16,460 nt of DNA from an uncultured Chloroflexota bacterium (GTDB lineage: Bacteria > Chloroflexota > Anaerolineae > Aggregatilineales > Phototrophicaceae). The stretch spans positions 1 to 16,460 of the forward strand of contig CALBRY010000367.1 of NCBI GenBank assembly GCA_937927665.1, written 5' to 3'. Position numbers and translations under genes: made by a program. A model generated the notes under the pieces. That model worked only from the letters and a program-made list of their open reading frames with translations. It ran no database searches and was not told the origin of the DNA. Position 1 is the stretch's first letter; each line of letters begins with the position of its first letter. Positions 6,925 to 14,403 of the stretch are shown here, in pieces.

Positions 6925-8268
6925 TCAACCCGTCAGGGCGAAGATCGGTTCGTCGGGCACATTATCGATCCACGTATCGAACAACTGAATACTCGCATCC
7001 TGTTCATCGCGCAGCGTATCGAGATACGCATCAACTGCTTGATCGCGTGCGCTCTGAATTTCGGATTCGGATGCGGCGCGTTCTTCACGGGCGCGCACCT
7101 GAATGATGTGGTATCCAAACTGAGACTGAACCGGATCGAGGATCGCGCCGATTTCAGCCGTGCGGACCGCATCCGCAAATTCGGTCACATAGCCGCTGAT
7201 CGCTGCCCATCCGAGTTCGCCACCCTGTTCACCAGAGCCGGTGTCTGTCGATACCGCACGCGCCAATTCAGCAAACGAGTCGCCGCTGTTCAGCGCCGCA
7301 ATCACGTCCAGCGCTTCTTGCTCCGTGCCGACAAGAATGTGACGTACATCAGCATAGGTGGTTGTTTCGGCAGAAACGCCGAGATGATCCGCCAGCTTAT
7401 CGCGCAGCGCCAGAACTTCGAAGTAGGCGTTGATTTCCGTGTCACCGACGCCCGCCGCACGCTTGATACTGCCAAGCGCACTATCGCGTACGTCGTTATA
7501 GCGGACAGCCTGTTCCGTAGCACTCAGCGTCGCAGAAGGCGTCGCGGAAGGCTGCGGGGTCAGGGTTGCGGTGGCAGTGAACTCTGGCGTCGGTGAAGCG
7601 GTCGGGGTAACGGTCGGCGTCGGCGAAACGAACGGCGTCGGCGTCAGTGTTGCCTCCGGCGTTGCGGTCGGTTCGCTGGCTGCGGCTTCCGGGTCATACC
7701 CGAAATAGTCTTCAATCGCGCCTTGAACTTCTTCAGCGGTTACGGTGATGCCTAAGCGCGCTGCTTCTTGACGGAGGAGCGCTTCGGCGATCATATCGTT
7801 GAGGACACGGTTACCCAATTGATCGGAAACCTGAAGCTCATTCCACTCAGCGCTTTGACCAATCTGCTGGCTGACCTGATCCGTTGTTGCGCCCATTGCG
7901 AACATCAACGCCGCTTGTGTGTTCAGCGATTCGTTCGCGATGGCGCGTTCCAAACGGACGCGGCTTTCAAACTGCGCGACAGTAATCGTCTCGCCGTTGA
8001 CCACTGCGACAGACTGGGAAGGCGTCACGATCTGATCGATCACGAAGCTGATGCCCAGAATGACGACAGCGATCGCAGCCACAGCGATCACCGCGATCAG
8101 CACAAAACGCTGAACGACGGCTTCACGCTCGTGACGGGTTTTATACTCGTTGAGTAAACGCGGCTGCAAGCGACCGCGTAAGGACTTGCTCTCGTTAGCA
8201 TCCGACTTGGGTGCGGGCTTGAGGTCCCCCGGTTTCGGGATGCCGGTGGTTTGGTTGCGTTTGCTCAT
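6925..8268 (-). CDS. Membrane-anchored SurA/PrsA-like parvulin peptidyl-prolyl isomerase
   Basis: This 447-aa foldase begins with about 50 basic, hydrophilic residues, followed by an uncleaved membrane segment (about 52-79). The rest should lie outside: a SurA_N-like chaperone region (VAVVNGETITVAQF at 87-100, continuing to about 190 and resuming at about 252-300), then a parvulin domain (about 304-393). The parvulin has ADVRHILV (306-313), GDSFAELARAVSTD (329-342), GGELGW (349-354) and FGYHIIQV (384-391). A Thr/Pro-rich stretch (195-251) is inserted between helices of the chaperone region. It has no lipobox, unlike PrsA. It follows rpsR by 12 nt and is closed by a strong terminator, so it is the last gene of the ribosomal operon. 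The likely role is folding secreted or surface proteins; its clients are unknown. Confidence 0.88.
   Translation of the reverse strand: MSKRNQTTGIPKPGDLKPAPKSDANESKSLRGRLQPRLLNEYKTRHEREAVVQRFVLIAVIAVAAIAVVILGISFVIDQIVTPSQSVAVVNGETITVAQFESRVRLERAIANESLNTQAALMFAMGATTDQVSQQIGQSAEWNELQVSDQLGNRVLNDMIAEALLRQEAARLGITVTAEEVQGAIEDYFGYDPEAAASEPTATPEATLTPTPFVSPTPTVTPTASPTPEFTATATLTPQPSATPSATLSATEQAVRYNDVRDSALGSIKRAAGVGDTEINAYFEVLALRDKLADHLGVSAETTTYADVRHILVGTEQEALDVIAALNSGDSFAELARAVSTDTGSGEQGGELGWAAISGYVTEFADAVRTAEIGAILDPVQSQFGYHIIQVRAREERAASESEIQSARDQAVDAYLDTLRDEQDASIQLFDTWIDNVPDEPIFALTG
7516..7686 (-). repeat. Thr/Pro/Ala-rich low-complexity insert in the parvulin gene
   Basis: This codes for residues 195-251, an imperfect run of TPT, SPTPT and TATAT-like units. 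At DNA level it shows GTCGGCG/GGCGTC-type repetition but no fixed period. It interrupts the SurA_N-like region rather than joining two domains. It is clearly in-frame coding sequence and not a CRISPR or tandem-repeat locus. Confidence 0.65.
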
Positions 8269-8280
8269 CAGGTTTCCGAT

Positions 8281-8607
8281 TTAGTCAGAAAGCAGGATGT
8301 AGGGAAGCAGCGCCAGATGGCGTGCGCGTTTAATTTCGCGCGCCAGTTCACGCTGGCAGCGAGCGCAGTTTCCGGTCTGGCGGCGCGGCTTGATTTTGCC
8401 GGTCTCGGTGATAAAGCGCTTGAGTTTATCGATATCCTTGTAATCGTAGCAGCGCCCTTTGGGGCAGTACGCCTGAGCGCGTCCGCGCCCACGGAAGGGA
8501 CGATCGCCACGTTCACGATCTGGGCGACGGTTTTCGCGTTCCCCGCCTTCTTCAATGCTGTCATTATCCGCGCGGCTGCGTGGCTCACGCGGTGGCATAT
8601 CGCTCAC
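8281..8607 (-). CDS. rpsR: 30S ribosomal protein bS18, zinc-binding (C+) type with extended N-terminus
   Basis: This is small-subunit protein bS18, which sits on the platform together with bS6. The 108-aa product has the conserved core [18 protein letters not shown] (55-72), [17 protein letters not shown] (74-90) and [12 protein letters not shown]. Cys48, Cys53, Cys81 and Cys84 form a zinc-binding set. About 40 Arg/Asp/Glu-rich residues precede the core, making the protein longer than the usual 70-85 residues. It starts at GTG 8607, with GGAGAG (8621-8616) spaced 8 nt before it; the in-frame ATG at 8598 would be too far (17 nt). It is third in the operon after rpsF and ssb, 43 nt downstream of the ssb stop. 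Confidence 0.95.
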   Translation of the reverse strand: MSDMPPREPRSRADNDSIEEGGERENRRPDRERGDRPFRGRGRAQAYCPKGRCYDYKDIDKLKRFITETGKIKPRRQTGNCARCQRELAREIKRARHLALLPYILLSD

Positions 8608-8650
8608 GGTATATTCTCTCCAGTAGTGTTAGGTACGTGACTTATCAGCG

Positions 8651-9052
8651 TTAGAAAGCGTAATCGTCGCCTGAATCCTGCTCATCGTTCAAGTAATCAA
8701 ATTCAGCGCCCGGTGGGCGACGATCCCCCAACAAGATCATTTCGTTGGCAACCAATTCGGTGCGGAAATGCTTCTTGCCGGTTTCGTCTTCCCATCCTCG
8801 CGTTTGCAGCCGCCCTTCGACATAAACCTGCTGGTTTTTTGTCAGGTGGGCTTTGCATATTTCCGCGAGGTTTCCCCAAGCAACCACATTAAACCATTCC
8901 GTCTCTTCGCGGCGTTCGCCTTCGGAAGAGACCCATGTGCGGGTGGTGGCGACGCTGAAACTCGTCACGGGGCGTCCACTGGGCGTATAGCGCATTTCTG
9001 GCTCACGCCCGACATTCCCAATGATGATAACTTTGTTTAGACCACGACCCAT
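8651..9052 (-). CDS. ssb: Single-stranded DNA-binding protein
   Basis: This 133-aa SSB coats single-stranded DNA during replication, repair and recombination. The OB fold covers about residues 4-108, with LNKVIIIGNVGREPEMRYT (5-23), VTSFSVATTR (29-38), TEWFNVVAWG (51-60) and VYVEGRLQTRGW (76-87). A very short linker leads to an acidic tail ending GDDYAF. The tail resembles the DDDIPF partner-docking tip but has Ala where Pro is usual, keeping the terminal Phe. It starts at ATG 9052, which gives the canonical MGRGLNKV N-terminus. No clear Shine-Dalgarno precedes it, so translation may depend on coupling with rpsF, 65 nt upstream. The rpsF-ssb-rpsR order is the conserved bacterial one. Confidence 0.95.
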   Translation of the reverse strand: MGRGLNKVIIIGNVGREPEMRYTPSGRPVTSFSVATTRTWVSSEGERREETEWFNVVAWGNLAEICKAHLTKNQQVYVEGRLQTRGWEDETGKKHFRTELVANEMILLGDRRPPGAEFDYLNDEQDSGDDYAF

Positions 9053-9117
9053 AATGCAGCGCGTTTCTGATTCAAACCGACAGGCAGTTGAACGGGTGAC
9101 GACACAAACGGCGGATA

Positions 9118-9414
9118 TTACTCGTCTTTACGGACGATCAGATACCGCAAAACAAAGGGCGACAGATTCAGATTACGTTCGATTTCGCCCAGCGCCTGAG
9201 GTTCGATTTGCGAATCCATGAAGACGTAATAGCCTTCACGCTGCTTATCGATCTCGTATGCCAGCTTGCGGCGACCCCAGCGGTCAATCCGCTGAACCTG
9301 TCCAAGTTCGCCCGCTTCGACCCAGCCGCGCACCTGATCAACTGTGGTGTTAATCTGTGCTTCGTCGGCGGTGTCCAGTCGGACAATAAACGCAACTTCG
9401 TATGCTCGTTTCAT
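9118..9414 (-). CDS. rpsF: 30S ribosomal protein bS6
   Basis: This 98-aa bS6 forms a heterodimer with bS18 on the small-subunit platform. The motifs are MKRAYEVAFIVRLD at the start, DRWGRRKLAYEIDKQREGYYVFMD in the middle (the conserved WGRRKLAY core) and FVLRYLIVRKDE at the end. The length is typical. The frame is open to 9513, but the extra residues resemble nothing and would run through the leader; ATG 9414 gives the standard N-terminus. The nearest ribosome site, AGGAG (9433-9429), lies 14 nt upstream, an unusually long spacing. It is first in the operon with ssb and rpsR, and the leader carries a candidate S6:S18 binding hairpin. Confidence 0.95.
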   Translation of the reverse strand: MKRAYEVAFIVRLDTADEAQINTTVDQVRGWVEAGELGQVQRIDRWGRRKLAYEIDKQREGYYVFMDSQIEPQALGEIERNLNLSPFVLRYLIVRKDE

Positions 9415-9445
9415 CGGGAATCTTTTGTCTCCTTTCCCCGGGTTT

Positions 9446-9488
9446 GCCCTGCGGTGCGCTAACAAGAGGAATGTGCGCTGTGCAGAGC
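9446..9488 (-). promoter_or_regulatory. Candidate S6:S18 autoregulatory RNA in the rpsF leader
   Basis: On the minus strand, GCTCTGC (9488-9482) pairs with GCAGGGC (9452-9446) over 7 bp with one G-U. An internal loop follows (ACA at 9481-9479 facing ACC at 9455-9453), then GCGC with GCGC (9478-9475, 9459-9456), and ACA with TGT around a 7-nt apical loop. The 3' side reads CACCG across the inner stem, loop and outer stem. Known rpsF leaders bound by the S6:S18 complex have two stems flanking a bulge with a conserved CCG on the 3' side, mimicking the 16S site. The position, 12 nt before the Shine-Dalgarno, fits translational feedback. This was folded by eye, so confidence is moderate. Confidence 0.6.
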
Positions 9489-9503
9489 GGAAAGCATTAC
9501 GGA

Positions 9504-9523
9504 AACGAGCCAAATGGCTCGTT
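9504..9523 (-). terminator. Hairpin between the polysaccharide operon and rpsF, possible terminator
   Basis: An 8-bp stem (AACGAGCC with GGCTCGTT) around a 4-nt loop begins about 14 nt after the stop of the O-antigen-ligase-like gene. The U run that follows is short (three T including the stem end), so termination may be weak. Some leftward readthrough into the rpsF operon is possible. Confidence 0.5.
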
Positions 9524-9534
9524 CGCAGTTCTAT

Positions 9535-9563
9535 ATGCTAGCGGAGGGAATCGTTTCTATCAA
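9535..9563 (-). promoter_or_regulatory. Possible rpsF operon promoter inside the end of the upstream gene
   Basis: On the minus strand TTGATA (9563-9558, five of six consensus bases) and TAGCAT (9540-9535, four of six) are separated by 17 nt. Transcription would start near 9528, just upstream of the hairpin at 9523-9504 and the candidate leader RNA. It overlaps the last codons of the preceding gene, and the -10 is weak. Confidence 0.35.
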
Positions 9564-11031
9564 CGGTCGATTCTAAACGGACGGCGCTTCGTTCCAGTGC
9601 GAGGCGTGAACTTGTCAGGCACAATGTGATAACCAGCCAGAAAAGCGTAATCGCCGCATGAAAATCGAGCCGAAAAAAATACAAGTCGGCGACTGAGTTG
9701 ATCAAGCCGCCAAGCAGCGCCGCATGATAACCGAGGTGAATCGAACGCAGTTCGGGATCATGGCGGGCGACTTTCCATGCGCGTAAGCCGTACATAAACA
9801 CGCTGAAGATGGTAATGGCGAAGATTCCCAAGCCGACCAGCCCGATCTGGTTTGCCATGATCAAGTACATACTGGCGACATCGGTGTATAGAGTGGCGAT
9901 AGGTGTGCCTGTGAAGCCGATTCCTGCGATCGGGTACTGGCTGATCAGTTCAAAGGCATCTCCGTATTCGCCGATTCGCATCTGAGTTGCCAGGTCTTGC
10001 GCGGTGAATGCCTCTACGAAGCGGGTGATGTAGTCCTGTGTTTGAGGAAGCAGAAGGAGCACGACAACAGCGATCGCAATCAAGCCCAGATAGCGGCGGT
10101 AGCCTTTGATTGTGCCGATGAATGCCAACCCTGCACCAAATGCGAGCGCTGATGCACGCGAGAAGCTCAACATCAGCGAGATTCCGACGATGCCCAAGAC
10201 TCCCCACGCGAATGAGCGAGAACGCAGTACGGGTTTACGTGCGAATACTTGCGGCGCAAGTGTGAGCGCCGAAACGACGAGGAAACCGCCGAGTGCGTTC
10301 GGATCGACCCATGTGCCAATTGCGCGCTCTGCCAGTTCGGAATTGTCTTCGATGTAGCGGATCACGCCGCCGTTGGGGTATCCAAACCGTGCCAAGCGCA
10401 CGAGCGTGCGTTCGGCTGTTTCGTCATTCATCACGTACAGCCCGATGGCGATCAACGCCTGCGCCGCAACAACTACCGTGATCACCAGAACAAGCCGCCG
10501 CAGCAAACGTGTATCACGCAGCAGATCGACCAGAATGAATGTCATGCTGATGCTGAGGAGTGTTTCGGCAAATTGGCGCGCGGTGGTCGAGTTGGGCGAT
10601 CCGTACTGCATGCCGAGCAAAAATGCCAGAATCATCCATGCGAGGTACAGCCCGATCAACGGATGAACGGGTGTCAAACGGATTTTTCCGCCGCGCCGTC
10701 CGGTCATCCACTGGGCGAGATACACGACGAGAAACGCCAGCATTGCCGCATCCATAAATGTCGGCGTGAATCCGAGCCGGAAGGGAAGTGTCCCAAACGG
10801 CAGCAGCGCCATCACGGCGATAATTCCGTAAAGTGCCGCTTCGATGCTGGTCAGAATATACAGCGCGATCAGCGCTCCAAAAATCAAACCGATGGCGATG
10901 AGCGGATCGAATACGGCGATCAGCAGCCCAACGATACCACCCGTCGCGCCGATAGAGAGACCAATTAGAAGTGCGTATGCACGCCGATCAAGCCCGGCGA
11001 CCCAGCGTTGAAGTTCGTTTACCTGCTGCAT
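9538..11031 (-). CDS. O-antigen ligase/polymerase-family membrane protein
   Basis: This 497-aa integral membrane protein has roughly a dozen hydrophobic segments and the features of the Wzy/WaaL (O-antigen ligase) superfamily. These are a large loop before GTWVDPNALGGFLV, then LSFSRASALAFGAG, and PIAGIGFTGTP in the late periplasmic-type loop. It is likely to polymerise or ligate lipid-linked glycan units at the outer face of the membrane. The family also contains members of other function (for example IctB-like proteins), so the exact reaction is inferred from the glycosyltransferase neighbours. ATG 11031 lies 44 nt inside the end of the YfhO-like gene, preceded by a weak GGGGA site, so coupled translation is likely. 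It is the last gene of the operon. Confidence 0.82.
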   Translation of the reverse strand: MQQVNELQRWVAGLDRRAYALLIGLSIGATGGIVGLLIAVFDPLIAIGLIFGALIALYILTSIEAALYGIIAVMALLPFGTLPFRLGFTPTFMDAAMLAFLVVYLAQWMTGRRGGKIRLTPVHPLIGLYLAWMILAFLLGMQYGSPNSTTARQFAETLLSISMTFILVDLLRDTRLLRRLVLVITVVVAAQALIAIGLYVMNDETAERTLVRLARFGYPNGGVIRYIEDNSELAERAIGTWVDPNALGGFLVVSALTLAPQVFARKPVLRSRSFAWGVLGIVGISLMLSFSRASALAFGAGLAFIGTIKGYRRYLGLIAIAVVVLLLLPQTQDYITRFVEAFTAQDLATQMRIGEYGDAFELISQYPIAGIGFTGTPIATLYTDVASMYLIMANQIGLVGLGIFAITIFSVFMYGLRAWKVARHDPELRSIHLGYHAALLGGLINSVADLYFFRLDFHAAITLFWLVITLCLTSSRLALERSAVRLESTVDRNDSLR

Positions 11032-13258
11032 AAATCCCCAGAATTAAACCGATAACACCAAGCGCAACCCAAGTCACGGCGCTGATCATCGCGCCAAGCC
11101 GGTACGTGAGCGGATCGTAGATGAATTCTACCGTGCTTTCACCTTCACCAACCGGAACAGCAGACAGCGCACCATACGCGCGGATGATTTCGACGGACTC
11201 ACCGTTGACGGTTGCCCGCCAGCCGGGGTAATCAACGATCGCGGCGCTTAGGATGCCGGGACGATCCGCTAATACAGTGATCGTCACACGCTCCGGCGAG
11301 AAAAATGTAACTTGTGACGGAACGGACGGCTGTTCACTCTCCGTTGATGGGACACCGGGATCGCGGTTTAGGATCACTATTCGACGTGGATCGATACCCG
11401 GATCGCGCAGAAGGTTGATCGCGATTTCGTCGGATGGTTCGATATAGTGCTGATGAATCACCAGAGCAAAAGGTCGCGGATCATTCAAACGGTGCAGATT
11501 GATCGCGCCGAACACGTCCGATCCCGCGTCTACGATTTCACTGGCGATAGGAAGCTGGTTCCAATCGGTGAACACATAACGCACCGCGAAAAGCTCCCAT
11601 GCGCGGGTAGTCAGCGAATCATCTGAAAGAATTGTCCATGCGCGGTTGAGAAACAGTGGGCTGATCCCGCGAATATCCTGCACGCCGTAGAGCGAGCCGT
11701 AATTGGCGAGTACGCCGCGCTCACCATCGACACGGAAAGGGATTTCTGAATCGCTGAGGACATCCGCGATCAGAGGCGGCGGAGCGATCGACAGTTGATC
11801 TTCCGGCGGTACAGCATCATATGTCGCGGGCGAATCCATGTTGACCGTGAATAACTCGAAGGCGAGCAGTCCGGCAATTGACCAAAACGCGAGATCGCGG
11901 GGGCGATACGCGAGTAGATTCGGAATCAGCAGATAAACCGCGCCGATCATGATCAAGGCGAACGCGAACAAGCTGATCCGTTCAGCAAAGCCGCCGGAAC
12001 CGTCGATCCACACGACGAACATGAGCGCACCAACAAGCATCGCGCCGATGAAAATTCGATTCAACCAGATGCGGATGCGTAGGGCGGCGGCATAATCGCG
12101 CACGGCATCCCAATCGAGCAGATGGGCTGCGCCTAACCCGGCAAGGATCGCCAACGCTTGCATGACAAGGAAAGCGGCGCGTTCCTGACCGCGAAAGAAT
12201 CGTAACCCCGGTACGAGGTTATACAGTGCCGGAAACAAAGCACTGTTTGCGCCAAAGCTCCACACGAGCGCGAACAGGGCGATCACGCCCCAAAAAACCA
12301 CCTCTTTTTCACGGCGGTATACAGCGATCAACGCCAGCACCAGCCCTGTAAAGCCGATATACAGCGGCGAATATAGGCTGACGATGCCGGGAAAGACAAA
12401 CTGGATGATATCTTGAAACGGGAAACCGTTTCCCTTCGCATCGTAGCCGAATTCGGTTCGCGTTGTGAGCGTGAGATACTCCACACCGGGGATGAGCTGC
12501 ACCGCCGCGCATCCGAAAGCGATCGCACCGAAAAATGCCGTGCCGATCACGAAGGTGTGCCAGCGTAAGCGGCGGCGGTATACCTGAATCCCTAAATAAG
12601 CAGTCAGCAGATAGGTCATAAAGAAGCTGGTTTGTGGATGGCCTGCCAGCCAAGACAGCCCTAACGCCGCGCCTGTGATGATTAACCACTGCGGACGCCA
12701 GCGCTCACGAGATGCCTCATGGATACCGAGCAGCGCCAATGGCAGCCATATCGCTGCTTCGAGTATGGCAAGCTGAAGCGGTGCATATCCGGTGCTGAAT
12801 CCGCTGTAGCCCACGATTAGCGCGCCGACGAATGCGCCGATGATGCTCCCACGCCGTCCGTATGTTAACCGCCGCATGAAAGCATACATAAACAGGGTGT
12901 AAACCAGTACATGCGCGGTCATTTCGTATTCAAGCGCGCGGTAGCTCCAGCCGCCGGACACATGTGCCAGTGCAATCGTGATCAAGCGCGGGGGATAGAA
13001 TACCGCCGCTTGCGTATCCGCAATAAACGGCAGTCCGCCGTTGTTGTACGGATTCCATAACGGGACTTCACCCGCTGACCAGCGATCGTATTGATATGCC
13101 GCAAACGCGACAAACTGCCCGGAAAAATCACCTTTTTCGAGCGATGCTTGATCGGCGTCGATCGGCGTGAAAATTCGCCAGAAAAACAGCATCCACAACG
13201 CGATCAGCGCCGTGACTGCTAACAGGTCCGGTGCAAAGCGGCGATTGAGTGGTTTCAC
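10988..13258 (-). CDS. YfhO-family polytopic membrane protein (GT-C-like)
   Basis: This 756-aa protein belongs to the YfhO family, large membrane proteins with a GT-C-like glycosyltransferase architecture. In Firmicutes, YfhO is linked to glycosylation of cell-surface polymers. After a first membrane helix (about 11-30) comes the family-typical external loop with DADQASLEKGD, WNPYNNGGLPFIAD and FYPPRLI. About ten further helices follow, then a soluble C-terminal part containing DYPGWRATVNGE and a last helix. The frame is open to 13501, but those residues overlap the GT4 gene. GTG 13258 has GGGAG (13270-13266) spaced 7 nt upstream and overlaps the GT4 stop (GTGA), so it is chosen. It probably adds sugars to lipid carriers or finished surface glycans outside the membrane; donor and acceptor are unknown. 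Confidence 0.83.
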   Translation of the reverse strand: MKPLNRRFAPDLLAVTALIALWMLFFWRIFTPIDADQASLEKGDFSGQFVAFAAYQYDRWSAGEVPLWNPYNNGGLPFIADTQAAVFYPPRLITIALAHVSGGWSYRALEYEMTAHVLVYTLFMYAFMRRLTYGRRGSIIGAFVGALIVGYSGFSTGYAPLQLAILEAAIWLPLALLGIHEASRERWRPQWLIITGAALGLSWLAGHPQTSFFMTYLLTAYLGIQVYRRRLRWHTFVIGTAFFGAIAFGCAAVQLIPGVEYLTLTTRTEFGYDAKGNGFPFQDIIQFVFPGIVSLYSPLYIGFTGLVLALIAVYRREKEVVFWGVIALFALVWSFGANSALFPALYNLVPGLRFFRGQERAAFLVMQALAILAGLGAAHLLDWDAVRDYAAALRIRIWLNRIFIGAMLVGALMFVVWIDGSGGFAERISLFAFALIMIGAVYLLIPNLLAYRPRDLAFWSIAGLLAFELFTVNMDSPATYDAVPPEDQLSIAPPPLIADVLSDSEIPFRVDGERGVLANYGSLYGVQDIRGISPLFLNRAWTILSDDSLTTRAWELFAVRYVFTDWNQLPIASEIVDAGSDVFGAINLHRLNDPRPFALVIHQHYIEPSDEIAINLLRDPGIDPRRIVILNRDPGVPSTESEQPSVPSQVTFFSPERVTITVLADRPGILSAAIVDYPGWRATVNGESVEIIRAYGALSAVPVGEGESTVEFIYDPLTYRLGAMISAVTWVALGVIGLILGIYAAGKRTSTLGRRA

Positions 13259-14400
13259 ACGCTGACTCCCGCCGCTTTTTGGAGAAATGCGGCTGTTTCG
13301 CGGGCGATTGTATCCCACTCGAAGCGGCGCGCTAAAACGAGCGCTCCGGCTGAGAGTTTCGCCTGTAGATCGGCATCGTGATATAGGCGGCGGCAGTGCG
13401 CCGCAAGCCCTCGCGCATCTTCGACCGGATGAAAGAGCATGTTTTCGCCATCGACCAGATCGGGATTCGGGACAACCGGAGGCGTTGTGATGATGGCGCA
13501 TCCATACTGAAGTGCTGCCATCAAACTGCCGCGCCGATAAGAAACCCCATCACGAAACGGAAAGGCGATTCCATCAACCGAACGCAGCGCTGCCGCGACT
13601 TGTACTTCATCGATGTATCCGGTACGGATCACAATGTTTTCAAGGTCAAGCCGATCGATCCGGCTGTTGATTTCAGCAATGTAGCTGAGATTAGTCGGGT
13701 CACTGCTGCCTGCCGTGCCACCAATGAATAGGACGCGCACTGGCACCGCATCGGCGCGCAGAATTGCCGCCGTTTCGAGCAGTGTTTCGACGCCTTTGGA
13801 GCGGTTGATTAACCCGAAAAACCCGATCACGAATTCACCTGCCGAAATTCCGAGGCGCTCCCGGTGTGCTTCACGATCAAATGTGTCGGGGAGGATGGGC
13901 AGGATATTGCTTCCAATCGGGATCATCGCGGTGCAGGGAAGGTGAGTCACCTGCTCAAGATCTTCATGGTTGGTGGTGATCACGCCATCCGAGGCACGGG
14001 CAAGCCGCATGACGATCCAATTGCGTAGTTTGCCCGCTTTTGGGAACAGATACGGCACACGGAGATCATGAAATGTTGTGACCAGCGGGATCGGGTGGAC
14101 GGTTTCGGGCAGAAAATGCACATACGGCGACATCTGATACGCCGCCGTCTGAAACTGCAAACTGATCACATCAAGGTGATTGGTGCGCGCCCATTGGCGG
14201 ATCATTTGAAGAGCGCCGGGTGACCAGCGATGAATGGATGCGTCAACCGTGATCTTAGGGTGGGATGCGTGCGCGGCGGTGCTGCTCAGGACGTAAACTT
14301 GATGTCCCTGCTGTGTCAGCCGTTCGGCGAGGATGGCACTGTATGCGCCAACGCCGCCTTCCATCGGAGGGTATTCACCTGTCACGATCCCGATTCGCAT
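13255..14400 (-). CDS. GT4-family glycosyltransferase
   Basis: This 381-aa GT-B-fold glycosyltransferase should be cytosolic or peripheral at the membrane. The N-terminal acceptor domain starts MRIGIVTGEYPPMEGGVGAYS, with the Gly-rich loop and a TFHD motif (109-112). The C-terminal nucleotide-sugar domain has GFFGLINRSKGVETLLE (193-209), which carries the phosphate-contacting Arg200/Lys202. In place of the usual E-x7-E it has FRDGVSYRRGSLMAALQYG (282-300), so the first acidic position is Asp at best and the second Glu is absent. It likely transfers a sugar during assembly of a lipid-linked repeat unit. GAGAGG sits 7 nt before ATG 14400, which lies 3 nt after the GT2 stop. Donor and linkage cannot be told. 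Confidence 0.88.
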   Translation of the reverse strand: MRIGIVTGEYPPMEGGVGAYSAILAERLTQQGHQVYVLSSTAAHASHPKITVDASIHRWSPGALQMIRQWARTNHLDVISLQFQTAAYQMSPYVHFLPETVHPIPLVTTFHDLRVPYLFPKAGKLRNWIVMRLARASDGVITTNHEDLEQVTHLPCTAMIPIGSNILPILPDTFDREAHRERLGISAGEFVIGFFGLINRSKGVETLLETAAILRADAVPVRVLFIGGTAGSSDPTNLSYIAEINSRIDRLDLENIVIRTGYIDEVQVAAALRSVDGIAFPFRDGVSYRRGSLMAALQYGCAIITTPPVVPNPDLVDGENMLFHPVEDARGLAAHCRRLYHDADLQAKLSAGALVLARRFEWDTIARETAAFLQKAAGVSV

Positions 14401-14403
14401 CGT

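Noticed and set aside
7500..7700. Possible CRISPR or tandem-repeat array (repeated GGCGTCGGCG-like words)
   Set aside because: The repeats are irregular with no fixed unit or spacers, and translate in frame as a Thr/Pro linker of the parvulin.
8281..8588. Alternative frame over rpsR (minus strand, ending at 8268)
   Set aside because: It overlaps the S18 gene in another frame, has no family features and is plainly a shadow.
9415..9513. N-terminal extension of S6 by 33 residues
   Set aside because: The residues match nothing in bS6, run through the structured leader and lack a ribosome site. ATG 9414 gives the standard length.
10249..10968. A 239-codon plus-strand open frame
   Set aside because: It is antisense to the O-antigen-ligase-like gene, rich in Arg, Gln, His and Cys with no domain or ribosome site. 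It is a shadow of GC-rich codon use on the other strand.
13259..13501. N-terminal extension of the YfhO-like protein by 81 residues
   Set aside because: It would overlap the GT4 gene by over 200 nt and is Arg/Ser-rich without similarity. GTG 13258 has a good Shine-Dalgarno.
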